DNA of 64,000 nucleotides from Rhodamnia argentea. Lineage: Eukaryota; Streptophyta; Magnoliopsida; Myrtales; Myrtaceae. Each line of letters begins with the position of its first letter. Within the stretch, counting starts at the first letter, position 1. Position numbers and translations under genes: made by a program. The notes below the pieces were generated by a model. The model was not told the DNA's origin, ran no database searches, and worked only from the letters and a program-made list of their open reading frames with translations. The stretch covers positions 18,482,934-18,546,933 of the forward strand of contig NC_063151.1 in the NCBI RefSeq assembly GCF_020921035.1. The letters run 5' to 3'. Below, in pieces: positions 46,621 through 61,927 of the stretch.

Positions 46621-47160
46621 ACCCGACCCGTTGACACCCCCTTTCATAGAGCTTGGGGTCTGGATCTGCACTTGTCACCAGTACAACAATTGCGAGTGTC
46701 ATCGTGTTTCTAGATATATATACGACTGGGGTTTGCTTCTTACTCGAGCGGCCTATTCAAAACAAGCCGCCATCCTGACTTACGAAGCACACACATTGAT
46801 CACTTTTGACGTACCACCATTGGTGGATGTATGATTGGTATCGGAGGCAATCCTTTGGTCATTGAACTTGAATGATTTTGCAGTGACTTATGATTCTTAT
46901 TGGTAAAAGATTCAAAACTTATGTCCAGTTGTAGGTCTTTCCAATGAAACCATTACATGGTATGATGGTAATGTCTGTACAGACTAAGAAGGCGTTTGGC
47001 AATTTTTTTTTTGTCCTTTTTTTTTTTGTTTGGACACGTTCTGATTTTTTGTTTGATGTTTGAAATTAGATGTTTGGTACATTCGGAGTTATCTGATTTT
47101 GGAGAAAAATAAAAGGGGTAAAAAAAAAAAAAAAAAAAAACTAAAAAAAAAAAAAAAAAA
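46621..47160. other. Intergenic; left edge of the U6 duplication
   Basis: No gene is supported. The segment at 46,917-46,962 (CTTATGTCCAGTTGTAGGTC...CCATTACAT) recurs at 50,056-50,097, marking the left edge of the two duplicated blocks. Long A-runs occupy 47,118-47,169. Confidence 0.5.
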
Positions 47161-47360
47161 AAAAAAAAATGTCTCTCTTTTTGTATTGTTTCAATTTTAT
47201 GAATGTTTAAGGATTTATATTTGATGTTGGTTCGTGTCAATGTTTGAAAACTTAGATGAGGGTAAATATATCGTTAAGTTATCTTAGGTTGGCAGAAAAA
47301 TCGAAGGGTGTATATAAAGAAAAAAAAAAACCCTTGCCCGATGATGGGTAAAAGGGAAAA

Positions 47361-47423
47361 AAATTTAGACCATGTCTCTCTTTTCTGTATCGTTCCAATT
47401 TTATGAAATGTTTCCGAAGAGAC
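47361..47423 (-). pseudogene. U6 snRNA pseudogene (5' half only)
   Basis: On the minus strand the 5' stem-loop region and AATTGGAACGATACAGAAAA are readable, but the central and 3' parts of U6 are lost and replaced by a short A/T-rich tail. The upstream TATA found in sister copies is deleted, and the USE has one mismatch (AACCCACATCG). A still more decayed copy of the same segment may lie at 47,168-47,215. Confidence 0.75.
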
Positions 47424-47679
47424 AATTTATCATTTGACACGTTGGTAAAGAAGAAAGCTGTCGTGAGTTTTCGATGTGGGTTAACAATAGGACAACTTAT
47501 CCAGCTTTTCTCCCGTAAGGATTACTTTCCGTCCGAACGCGAACATCCACATGAAAAATAAAAGCAAAAAGGACATAAAACACATTCTCTCTATTTAAAA
47601 TATGTCGATAACGTTAGATTAGTCACATCATCATTTGTTTTTTTGGAATAAGAAATTACAAGGAGGCGAAGAAGAAAAT

Positions 47680-47745
47680 TGCATGTACCAGACAATCCAG
47701 CACCAGCACCACCCCCCGCACTAGCACCAGCACCAGCACTAGCAC
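47680..47745. repeat. Degenerate CAGCAC/CTAGCA hexanucleotide repeat
   Basis: Repeated CCAGCACCAGCACC and ACTAGCACCAGCACC units. The same segment is unexpanded in the U6 flanks (GACAATCCGGCACTAGCACA), so it is a local expansion within the duplicated block. Confidence 0.7.
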
Positions 47746-48019
47746 TACGTACGAATTATGAGTGGGAGAGCGAAACAACTCATCTTTCAGGCTTCAGCAT
47801 CGATTGCATTGCCACAGCCACAGAATTGTGCTTGACCAATTGGTCAACGACTAATTATTGACAATCATTCGATGCATGTGCCGGTAGAGCCCTTCCACTT
47901 AATCTTTTTGGGCATTTTCATGTTGTATCGTGCTGTTCTTGATAAGTAATTTGAAAGGAATAAATTAACTCGTTTTCCATCTAATTGGACCTCATATGGA
48001 GAAATCACCAACAAAAAAA

Positions 48020-48900
48020 AGTACTAAACTAATAATACGGACGTCAATTTAGTCTTAAATTTTTTTAATTTGATCAATTTAGTCCTAAACCTTTTGATAA
48101 TTTAGCAGTCCTTTTGTCCAATTTTGACCTGAAATCATGACCTAAACGTTGGTCATCCTTCGTAAGTCATCCTTCTTGGTCATTTGCCTCTGTGTGTGTG
48201 TGTGAAAGACTTGCGTGTTGAGCATATGGAGTGATGCATTGTGGGCTAATATGGATTCAGTATCTTATGGCTGCAGAGCTAAGGTCAATCTCGGTTGCTG
48301 ATTTTGTAGTGTCTGAAAAATTTCTGGTGATTCCGATTGGGATCCGGTGAGCAGGTGGGGGAAATGGATAGCTTGGAGAGAGTGTGTAAAACCAAAACTA
48401 ATTAAAGTTGGGCCAAAGTATTGCACAATGCCAAATTGGCCAAAATCAATAATGCCAAATTGAGGAATATCATGGTTTTTCTTCTTCTTCTTTTTGGTCA
48501 AAGAGGAATATCATGGTTAATTTACCAAAAATTGTATCTATGGACCATCAGAAGAGAGAGAGAGAGCGCGTGTGATTATGGTTAATTTTGCATCATATAA
48601 GTCTAAAACCACATTATTTCGGGAATCAACATGACCATACAATGCAATGCCGGTCACATCAGTTCGTTGTGCTCATTGCGACCTCGCCGGTCACAATCGA
48701 GGGCCTCCATGCCTTTGCAGAGGTCAACAAGTGGGCCCCTTGTCAGAGGTCGATGAGGGGGTTGCCTACCCCCCCTCAGCCAACAAGGGCTGCCCTCACC
48801 ATTGGTCGGAGACCTTCGCCAGCTGTCTCCGAGGTCCGGCGAATTGTGGAGGGAAATAAAGAAAAAAAAAAGAAAAGGATAAAAATATAAAAACCATCTA
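48020..48900. repeat. Dispersed GTCAATTTAGTCTTAAA-type repeat with GC-rich part
   Basis: A segment with CGTCAATTTAGTCTTAAATT and TTTAGTCCTAAACCTTTTGA recurs in related form at about 55,230-55,420 and, more weakly, at 50,740-50,790. It is followed here (48,640-48,850) and there (55,450-55,630) by a GC-rich stretch with TCGCCGGTCAC- or GAGGTTGGCC-like words. The class is unknown and no coding is evident. Confidence 0.45.
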
Positions 48901-49375
48901 TGTCCGCGCCGATCTTATTATATTGGACTAAATTGATAAATCGTCAAAATGTTTAGATCTAAATTGACTAAATAAAATAAATTTAGGTCATTTTTGGCAA
49001 TTATCCCAGATTTTGATATGACTGTTGCACCTATAAGTGCATAAAAGTGCGTCCTTTATCCCAGATTATATAATGATTCACAATCCATGTTAGAGCTAAC
49101 TGCATTTCCTGTGGAGTCTTTCTTGAATGTTTAAGGAAAAACGAATACTCCCACACTTTCTCAGGTAAATGAATTGGAAAAGGAAATTGGCATTATTTCG
49201 TCCGAACCCGTAATAAATTTCCAGGATAGTTTATCTTAATGACTAAAGTTTTCATGTTAACCATGTAATTAGTTTATTAATTCGCAAATAAGAGAACTAA
49301 CTAAAGAAAGTAATGTTGCGAAAATAAGATACAAAAAAGAAATTGAAAGTAATGTTGCAAAAAAAATAAGCAAAA

Positions 49376-49425
49376 AAAATTTGGACCATTTCTCGATTTG
49401 TGCGTGTCATCCTTGCGCAGGGGCC

Positions 49426-49457
<32 letters not shown>

Positions 49458-49477
49458 TCGGATGTCTCCGAAGAGAC
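49376..49477 (-). ncRNA. U6: U6 spliceosomal snRNA gene, intact copy 1
   Basis: About 102 nt, read on the minus strand. The invariant ACAGAGA box (binds the 5' splice site), the AGC catalytic triad, the U4-pairing segment and the 3' GGTCCAAATTTT end are all present. The core (GATTAGCATGGCCCCTGCGC) is identical to plant U6. The 5' stem-loop reads GTCTC-TTCG-GAGAC, whereas usual plant U6 reads GTCCC-TTCG-GGGAC, so one C-G pair has become U-A with pairing preserved. A T-run at the 3' end (49,372-49,379) serves as Pol III terminator. USE and TATA are perfect (see the promoter entry). U6 acts in the nucleus at the catalytic centre of the spliceosome. It is likely functional. Confidence 0.93.
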
Positions 49478-49501
49478 AACTTTATCACTTGATATGTTGG
49501 G

Positions 49502-49543
49502 TTTTATAGAGAAGAAAGGTGTGATGAGTTTTCGATGTGGGAT
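49502..49543 (-). promoter_or_regulatory. U6 promoter (USE + TATA), copy 1
   Basis: ATCCCACATCG at 49,533-49,543 is a perfect match to the plant Upstream Sequence Element RTCCCACATCG. TATAAAA at 49,502-49,508 lies 24 bases from the USE and begins at -31. In dicots this short USE-TATA spacing directs RNA polymerase III; about 10 bases more would direct Pol II. Confidence 0.92.
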
Positions 49544-50103
49544 AAGGATGGGATGGTCCGCCCTGCTCTTTTGAGTTACTTTCCGTCCCACCCACTCATG
49601 GAATTGACATAAACACCCATTCGAAAAACCAAAAGACATTAAACGCAGCGTCTCTCTCCCACTCTGTCTACTCGAAGATGTCAGTCTCGTTAAAGATTGG
49701 CCTCGTTTTTATGAGAAGGCCAAGAAGAAATTGCTAGTACCAGACAATCCGGCACTAGCACAGAAGAGAACTCGCTAAAGACAGTAATGGAGGATGTGAG
49801 ATCGGCCCGGGCCTTGAGGAAGAGAGGTTGAAGGTTCGGGCAGCCGCAACGACATGGGGACAGGCGAGCCCGAGGCAAAGGCCGTGGCCACGAACGGAGA
49901 AACATGTCAATGAGGTGAGCAGCCGTTCAACAGGACGGGCGGAGCCATGGCCCTCGAACGCTGGTCTTGCGTAGTGGGTTCACTGTGATAGTAAACCCAG
50001 TTGTTGTTTCCAAAGAAAAAAGAGATTCAAGCTGCTTCACGTCAGGTTCACCATTCTTATGTCCAATTGCAGATCTTTCCACTAAACCCATTACATAATC
50101 GAG

Positions 50104-50180
50104 AAATTTGGATCATTTCTCGAATAGAGCCATGCTAATCTTCTCTATCATTCCAATTTTATTCGATGTTTCCGAAGAGA
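50104..50180 (-). pseudogene. U6 snRNA pseudogene with central deletion
   Basis: Both ends of U6 are recognisable on the minus strand (5' TCTCTTCGGAAACATCG; 3' CGAGAAATGATCCAAATTT). About two dozen central bases (the GGCCCCTGCGCAAGGATGAC region) are missing, and the ACAGAGA box is changed. The TATA (50,207-50,213) is kept; the USE has two mismatches (ATCCCACGTCA). It is not expected to function. Confidence 0.85.
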
Positions 50181-51597
50181 AAACTTTATCACCAGACATG
50201 TTAGCTTTTATAAAGAAGAAAGCTATCGCGAGTTTCTGACGTGGGATAAGGATGGGATGACTTGCCCGGGAGCTTATCTCCTGTTTGGATTACTTTCCTT
50301 CCGGGCATAAACTTCCACTCGAAAAATCAAAACAAAAAAGATGTCAGGTGCATTCTCTCTAATAAAATGTGTCGAGCACATTAGATTATTCTCATCAGCA
50401 TCGATTGCATTGCCACAACCACAGCAATGTGCTTGACCAATGGTCAACGACTCACTATTGACTGTTATTTGTTGCATGTAGATATAGAGCCCTTTCATTT
50501 TATCTTTTTGGGCTTTCTTTGTGTTATTACATCATGCTGTTCTTAACAACTAATTTCTATTTTTTTCATTTTATCTGTTTGGGCTTTCTCTTAGCAACTA
50601 TTTTTTTTTTGGTTTGGGGGAACTTAACAACTAATTTGAAAGGAAGAAATTAACACATTTTCCATCTAAATGGACCTAATGTGGGGAAATTACAAAAACC
50701 AGTTCTATACCTATTGTGTATATGCCAACTAATTAATAATTTTTTCAATTTAGTCTTAAGTCTTTTAACGATTTTATAACGTAATCCTTCCATCCAATTT
50801 TGGGTAGAAAGTACTAACATGGATAACGGTCATCCTACGTGACATATATAGTCGGGGCTAGCGTGGATAATTTTTGCATTTTTTAATTTTTTAAAAATAA
50901 ATTTTAAAAATTAAAAAGAAACAAATTTGGAAAACCATATTAGCACCGACTGTACCACGTAGAACAACCGCCGTTCATGTCGGCGATTTCCGACCTTGAT
51001 TGGCTAGAAGGACTGAGTTTTTGACTTTTTTGATAATTATGTCAATTTAATATCATATCGGGAAACTATGGAAACACTTTGTTGATGGAGAGATGAATGT
51101 AACTCGACCTCCACGTATGTCCATGCCAAATTGGACAAAACCAACAAATAATACCTACGCTTAGCGTTCTAAATTGGGATCAAATTGAGGAATATCATGG
51201 TTAATTTGCCAAAAATTGAATCTATATATAGCAATAGAGAGACAGAGAGAGATTATAGTTAATTCCGCGTGATAAAAATCTGAAGCCACATTAGTTCATT
51301 GGGTTCGTAGGAATCAATATGAGTATATGACCATATGACGTAATCAAGTAATGCACGGCAAAAGATGGGAATTATGGTAGTTTTGACGCGGTAGCTCCTT
51401 CATTACAGTATGAGGAAGTAAATTCGTTCTTTTGTGAGAACGTGGACGTAGATTTCTTGAAATCATACTATAATTTTGAAGGGAACATTACCCAAAAAGT
51501 CTTAAAATTATTGTACGGCAGTCAATTCAGTCTTGAACTCTTCAATTTTGTCAAAAAAAAAAAAAACTGAGAAAGTAATGTTGCGAAAATAAGCAAA

Positions 51598-51647
51598 AAA
51601 ATTTGGACCATTTCTCGATTTGTGCGTGTCATCCTTGCGCAGGGGCC

Positions 51648-51679
<32 letters not shown>

Positions 51680-51699
51680 TCGGATGTCTCCAAAGAGAC
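51598..51699 (-). ncRNA. U6: U6 spliceosomal snRNA gene, intact copy 2
   Basis: Identical in the body to the copy at 49,376-49,477, including the ACAGAGA box, AGC triad and 3' end. The only difference I see is the 5' stem-loop tetraloop, UUUG instead of UUCG; the U-A pair replacement is retained. A seven-base T-run terminator follows on the minus strand (51,595-51,601). The USE and TATA are intact at the same distances. It is likely functional. Confidence 0.93.
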
Positions 51700-51723
51700 A
51701 ATGTAATCACTTGATAGGTTGGC

Positions 51724-51765
51724 TTTTATAGAAAGGAAAGCTGTGATGAGTTTTCGATGTGGGAT
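51724..51765 (-). promoter_or_regulatory. U6 promoter (USE + TATA), copy 2
   Basis: USE ATCCCACATCG at 51,755-51,765 and TATAAAA at 51,724-51,730 have the same 24-base gap and -31 TATA position as copy 1. Confidence 0.92.
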
Positions 51766-52135
51766 AAGGATGGGATGACTTGCCCCAACTTTTGGGCTTC
51801 TTTCCCCACCCACTCATGGGTTTGACATAAACACCCATTCGCAATACCAAAAGACATTAAACGCATCGTTTCTCTCCCGCTCTCTGTGTTTACTCGAAGA
51901 TGTCGGAGATGTCAGTCACATTAAGATTGGCCTCATTTTTATGAGGGAAAAATATGAGAAGGCGAAGAAGAAATTGCAAGGACCAGACAATCCTGCACTA
52001 GCACAGAAGAGAACTCACTAAAGACAGTAGTGGAGGATGTGAGATTGGCCCAGGCCTTGAGGAAGAGAGGTTGAAGGTACGATCAGCAGCGACGACATGG
52101 TGACCGGCGAGCCTGAGGCAAAGGCCAGCGACGAC

Positions 52136-55100
52136 ATGGTGGAGGAGGAGGAGGAGGAGGAATTGGAGACGAGGGGCAAGGAGGGGACAAGAGGGTGGAC
52201 AGGGGCGGCGTCTCTGGGGTGGTGGGTGGAGAGATGGGGAAAAGAAATCATCAAGCAGCAGCAGCAAGAGCGGGCGTAGAGACGGCGGGAGAGACAGTGC
52301 GGGAGGAGCAAAGGAGGAGACGGGGCGGTGAGGGAGGGAGGTGGAGGCGAAGTGGGAGAGACAATCGGGGTAACACGAAGACAGTTTTTATGTAAATAAA
52401 GTCAAAACGAGTTAAATGGGTCAATTTGAAATGGATCGCCTTATGTGATCTATCCCGTTTAAAAGATCTAAGTGGAAAAAAAGAAGTCGAGGATGTCGTC
52501 CATATGATCAGACACTACTTCTGCTTAACCAGTTACTTCAATGACTATATTCGAGCCTCGATTAGGCACACGGCTATTACTATTATCACCGAGTTACGAA
52601 GATTAACTCTTGTTGGTACAGAAAAGGCTAATCCTACTACCATCTGACGACGAAGTGGGGGTGAAACATGTGATATCCGATGTTCCGTAATCATGGAGCA
52701 ATCAACTGGATTAGTTAATGGCGAGACGTCAAGGCTCTTGGACGGGGCTATGATTTGCTTTTCCGACTGATTTTAATGGGCTCGATTTAGCCCCATTTTG
52801 ACAGCCCAAACAAATAAAGTAATCTTGACGTTGTTTATAAAATTATAGTTCAACTCAGAATTTGGATTTGTTAAGCAATGAGATTCCCAATGTCTGCAAT
52901 TTCTCACGTCCGCAGAGAAACCAAAATGTGAAATTGGATTATTTCACATGGTACGGTACAGGGCTCCTCAATACGCGGAACTGGGTGTGCTAGCAGCGAA
53001 ATTTTAGTATTTGAGTATTCCAATTCCACATCCCTACCATCACTGAACTACATTAAAAAAAAAAAAAACACCCAACGCCATCGCAATTGCCGGTTCGCCG
53101 CCCGTCTCCGATCAACGGTGAGAATTTTTCTTTCTTAGAAGGCTGATGCCGTGTGCAATTCAAATATTTGAAAAGGGATGTCATCTAAAGAGCAAGATTA
53201 CTTGAAAATGCGAGTCCACCCGGTTGATTCCTCGTCATGGAAAACAAGACTTCAGCAACTATTTAGGAAATATTTATTTCACAAAAAAACTCAAGTTTTA
53301 GAAAAATAATTCGAAAGATGATCGCTTTTATCGCTTACAAAAATGAATGGATGAAAAACATTTTCATTACCCAATAAAATAATCAGTGGTGGATGAGAAA
53401 AATATTTGAAGTTGACTAATTTTTTTTAAGCGACGTAATTAATTATTCTTTTAAAAAAATTTAAATTTTTTTTTTAAATTTTCCGTGAAATGAACGTGCT
53501 CTCAATGTGAAAATGCAAATTCGACAAAAGCAAGTCCAAATTTGGAGGGAGACCCGGAAAGCACATGCAACCTTTTAGACGCATGATGAACAGAAATATC
53601 GTGCGACTTATTCAAGAATCATACGTGTAACTTTTAGAGGACAAGACAAAATGGTTTTGCTAAGCGAAATACGACAAGAAACTATGGACACGTTGAAATT
53701 CTCGCAATTGGCCAGTCCTTCTGTTTCGTCCCGGAGTAAGCCGACGGACGTAAGATAACGACGGCTCGATGCTTCCGAGAGATATTATTTACTAAACAAG
53801 ACGTGTGAGATTCCAACTCTCTTGCTAGAATACGAAGTTACAGGACTTTTGACTTTCCACAAATTTAATACATTGCGTTTCTTTCATGAGAATTTACATA
53901 TTCTTTCTTTGTTAAGCAAGGTTAGGCTCAACAATCACGACGGATTCAAGTCAATTTATTGGCTTTGCCGGCACATGTCGCCGGCTATAGTAGGCTCGGA
54001 CTCGTCCAATCTGTTCATTGGAAAGAAAAAAAAGAAGCCTTTCAACTTTCATACATCGAGAATCTTTCGACAGGTGAATTAGCGCACGTATCGACATGAA
54101 GAGTATAAAGCGACAGAGGAGACACAAATGAATGGCCGCACTCGGATTTATCGGGGCTTGTCATCATCCCCATAGTTTCATTTTGAGCGACATTTTTCCT
54201 ATTGAAAAGAGAAGCATGTTGACGAGCAGAAGGGAACAAATACCAAATATAACATGAATAGATGCTAAGACACTTCACGAGTCAAAAATTGGATGAAGAC
54301 CTATTAATACCACACAGCTGGCGCGGCGTCCTATCTAGCTTTACATTTTTTTTTTTTTTTGCCTTTCTTATTTACATATCAAAGAATATAAAATTATCGA
54401 TTTGTCTAGATACACTTTTGCTTTTTACCATATCACTCGGTTCAAATCACGCAGCGGACCCATTTTGACTTTGTCTAAGACCGAATCACCGTCGTGAAAT
54501 CTCAATATAAATTTTCATAACCTCTATTATTTGCATAATACTTCAAAATTCACGGACCAAAGTAAAGAATCACTGACGTGTAATAGCGTCCGGTTAACCG
54601 TCGATGTGATGTTGCGATCGTTCGAGAGGAACCCGTGATTAAATTACGAGATGGTGACAATAGCTACGGCACCAATAATCAATTATGAAAAGGGCCGTGG
54701 TCAAGTGGCCATCATCGGATTGTCCCTTCCTCATCAAGATGGTAACCATAATTATGGCGCCAATAATGCCAAAATGGTTCATGGGGAATCCGTCGCGTGG
54801 GGCCCCGCCACTAAGGCTACAATCCCAATGCAATATCAGCGCTGTCTATTGCGTGGTTTCTGTCCGTAATGTGCTGTCTTTGTTTTTTCCACCCTTGTGT
54901 ATATATGGCTTTTATAAAGTCGTCGTTAACGGGAGTCACGTTGAAATTGGTTGGATCCAAATAGGCCCGTTTCATTTCTTTTGACTCGATTTCATGCCAC
55001 ACAAATTTAGCAATTCATATTCAGCCCGACTTAGATTAATTAAACATATATCCGATTCGATTTATATTATTAAAACACTTGAATATTTAATTTAATTTAA

Positions 55101-55841
55101 GAAAATTCATACTCAAACCGAGGTGAGTGAACGCGAGTTCGAATGAGAACGAGAGAGAATGGATAGAGAGTCATAGATGTGGATTGAGTCTTAGTATGTT
55201 GTAAATCATTTACGACCCAATTTTGCACTTTTTTTTTCAATTCGATCATAAACCCTTTGCATTTTATGTCAATTTAGTCTTAAATATTTTTTGTGTCAAT
55301 TCAGTCTTAAATTTTTTTCATTTCTACCAATTCAATGCATCCGACTAACTTTGGCCGATCAACGTTGACGTGAATAAAATTTAATAATTTTTTATTCTTT
55401 TTTTTGTCCTTTCTTTCTCTTTCCTTTTTTTTTCCCCTTTCTTTCTCTTTCTTCCAACCGGCCATCGATGCTGGGTGAGGTCAATCTTGCCTGACCATGG
55501 TGAGGTCAACCTCACTCGGATTTGGCCTAAGCGAGGTTGGCCAGCCATGGCAAGGCCAACCTCACCAAACCGTGGCGATGGCGAGGCTCACCATCGCCAA
55601 GGCAAAGAGCGAGGATTGGGTTCAAAAGTGACTTGAAATTGAGTTCATGGCTTTGTACTCAAGATTTTTGTAGGTACGCGAACGTGACGGTGATTACAAG
55701 CAAGAAGCTTTTAGAGATATTTGGGAACACAAAGAGTGAGAGGGATGTGGGTTTAACTTTGGACTCTAGTTCCTCTCTTGGTTGGCGCTCACCTAGATCT
55801 GGCTTGGGTGAGGCCGACCTCGCCATCCCTAGGCTATGGCC
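52136..55841. other. Intergenic region, no gene supported
   Basis: It begins with a (GGA)n-rich GC stretch (52,140-52,380) whose open frames are repeat translations. A likely relic of the GTCAAA..GGGT hAT-like MITE family spans about 52,399-52,807, and a degenerate AT-rich MITE about 53,270-53,500. Two 30-bp imperfect direct repeats (54,649 and 54,739) and the dispersed repeats around 55,010-55,630 follow. I see no protein-coding gene. Confidence 0.5.
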
Positions 55842-56083
55842 GACTCCGTTTGTTTTATGAAAAATGAACGATTTAAAAAATATTCTTCGCAAAAGTAATT
55901 TCTCGTATCGCTTGAAATAATTAGCCCACAAAAAATATTTTCATAATCAAAAACAATTTATGTCTAAATAGATTCGAGAAGGATGAAAATATTTCCGTTC
56001 AATCATTTTCGGGAAGCAATACAGGCAATATTTCTAGGAAAGTGTTCTCCAAATCATTTATTTTCTCGCAACGAAACGGAGTC
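55842..56083. mobile_element. MITE with GACTCCGTTT termini, 242 bp
   Basis: Left terminus GACTCCGTTTGTTTTATGAA; right terminus complemented GACTCCGTTTCGTTGCGAGA. The inverted similarity continues through AAATGAACGATTT/AAATAAATGATTT. The AT-rich interior includes TAATTTCTCGTATCGCTTGA, related to the copies at 45,932 and 56,666. There is no coding. The superfamily is not settled because no clear target duplication was seen. Confidence 0.7.
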
Positions 56084-56665
56084 TTGTATGGTGGGGGCTC
56101 AATTAGCGCTCTAAAATAATTTCTTGTTTTTTTCAATTTGTTGTGCCAACGACCTAGAGAATTTTCTTTCTTTCTTTCTTTCTTTTTTTCGGGACAAAAG
56201 ATGGTGGTTAGTCGGTTAATTTACTTGCTTAGCATTTTAAGGGACAAACGATCGAGATGGCTGGCAGCAGTTCATTTGATTCCTTTCGGAGGATTCATAC
56301 CGTAGCACGGTTTGAAGCCGACCAATCATGAACTTGCTGAGAAAACAAAAAAAAAAACGACTCCGGTCTCGTTTTTCCGACAGCGACTGGCGACAAAATC
56401 ACCGGTTCCAGCACGAAAGTAATTCTTGATTGGTGGGCCCCACCCAACATCACGTACTTGAGTTTCTTACATTTTTTTTTACCTCGATACGTCGTTTGTC
56501 ACAATCGCATGCGCTGTAAAACCCTTTCCGCGGAATTCTTACCAAAAACAAAAAATCTTTTTCTGCAATCCCCTTACAAATAAAAATAAATTAATTTCCA
56601 TAAAAAGAAATAGGGGAACATTTTAGGTGAATTGATCGGTTAATATATCGTAAACTAAAACTTTG

Positions 56666-56970
56666 GACGGCGTTTGTTTCGCGAAGAAATGAATGATCCG
56701 TGGAATATTTGCTTAAAAATGATGGCTTGTATTGGGTACAAAAATTAATAAATAAAAAATATTTTCATCGCACACAAAAATATTTGGCAATTCTTTTCCA
56801 ATGTGATCCTCGGGATAGTAAGGACCAAAGATGCATGCCAAGGAAGTCAATTTCATTTTGAGTTATCACCATTTTCTTCTGTGAAAATATTTTTCGTTGA
56901 TCGATGTAAGCGATTATTTTTAAGAAAATGTTTTCCGAATATATCCATCTTATGTAAAACAAATGGAGCC
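56666..56970. mobile_element. Second MITE of the same family
   Basis: Left GGACGGCGTTTGTTTCGCGA; right complemented GGCTCCATTTGTTTTACATA. It shares ATGGCTTGTATTGGGTA and AAAATATTTTCATCG with its relatives but carries about 60 extra, less similar bases in the middle (about 56,780-56,865). Confidence 0.6.
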
Positions 56971-57969
56971 TTGAGGTCTGTTTGTTTGAAAGAAAAATAA
57001 AGTTAGTAAATTATTTTCTCACTTTTTGGTGTTTGCATGGCAGGAAACTTAGCGATTTTCCGAAAACGTTTACTAAGGATTGAAAAAAAGCAATTTTAGA
57101 TTGGGGGAACACAACTTCCTCTAAAAAAAAAAAAAAAGGAAATCACTTACCTTAAACCACAAAACAAATGAAAAACAACTAAATGAAAAATAATTTCCTT
57201 TATCATGAACCTTTCAAATAAAAGTGCCCTTGAATTTAATCCAATTTGAACTTGGGCTTATAGATCTAACTGTGAAAATACAATGTGTAGTGTGACAAAG
57301 TCTGAACAGAAAAAGAATGTGAATTCTAGTTTTGAAAATTTGAAATAATAAGAATTAAAATAATAAGTCCGATCCGGGTAGGTGGGCCCACACTTGAAAT
57401 CGGACCGATATTCACAAGGTCTAAATTTTTAGGAATCGAGAACCGTCCAAAATCGAATAGTTTGATTCGACCCCGATTCTTTTGTTCACCCCCAATAGTG
57501 TGATTGAAAAATCGTACTTACATATTTATCTATATAGAAAACGGTGATTAAGTATAATTTTTCAGTTATGCTTGCAAATCCACTTGATTGTGTAATATTT
57601 TCCTAGCACAAGCTCGACTTGAATCGGAAATCAAATCGAAGTAAAATTCAAGTAGTCTTCAAATCGAATTTGAACGCCTACTATGAATAGGAGAAAAATA
57701 TTCGAAGATTACGGCAACGGGTAAAAGAGCAAATGTCTACTGCCAAAAACAGCCAGCGCTTCTCCCCCACGCGCCCCCCATCGCGAGTGAAATTTACTGC
57801 CCCTAGTTTCCGTGGGGTCCACTGTCTTTCCCCTGGCCAATCACGTTCAGTCTCGTTCGTCCACTCCCGTTCCAACAAATTACAAATTGCCTATATTCTC
57901 TCTCCAATTTCGCCTCCCTGTCTCTTCTCCATTTCTCCGATTCTCTCTCCATCTCTCTCCATCGCCTTC
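56971..57969. other. Intergenic region upstream of the RD21-like gene
   Basis: A-rich sequence (poly(A) near 57,122), then a stretch at 57,360-57,500 with GAATCGAGAACCG and CCCCGATTC words resembling a hAT-like MITE end. From 57,730 it becomes the CT-rich promoter of the protease gene. No gene is supported. Confidence 0.45.
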
Positions 57970-57976
57970 TATAAAA
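57970..57976 (+). promoter_or_regulatory. TATA box of the RD21-like protease gene
   Basis: TATAAAA, 82 bases upstream of the ATG, inside a CT-rich stretch; transcription would start near 58,000. Confidence 0.6.
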
Positions 57977-58057
57977 CCTCAATCCTTCTCCGCTCTCTTT
58001 CTTCCATTACCAATCTCTCTCGTCTGATTCTCCGATCGGACACCACCGAGCCAAAAG

Positions 58058-61927
<3,870 letters not shown>

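Larger units (their letters stand above)
46917..52135. repeat. U6: Duplicated block carrying U6 genes (two units)
   Basis: Unit 1 (about 46,917-49,890) holds, in order, degenerate U6 (47,361), then intact U6 (49,376). Unit 2 (about 50,056-52,135) holds degenerate U6 (50,104), then intact U6 (51,598). Shared landmarks in the same order include CATCGATTGCATTGCCACA, TTGAGGAATATCATGGTTAA, GAAAGTAATGTTGCGAAAAT, AGAAGAGAACTC and GAGGAAGAGAGGTTGAAGGT. This head-to-tail arrangement implies that a two-gene unit was duplicated as a whole. Insertions account for the length difference between units. Confidence 0.8.

Noticed and set aside
52097-52395. Open frames rich in Glu and Arg
   Set aside because: Translations of a GGA/GAG repeat region, not a gene.
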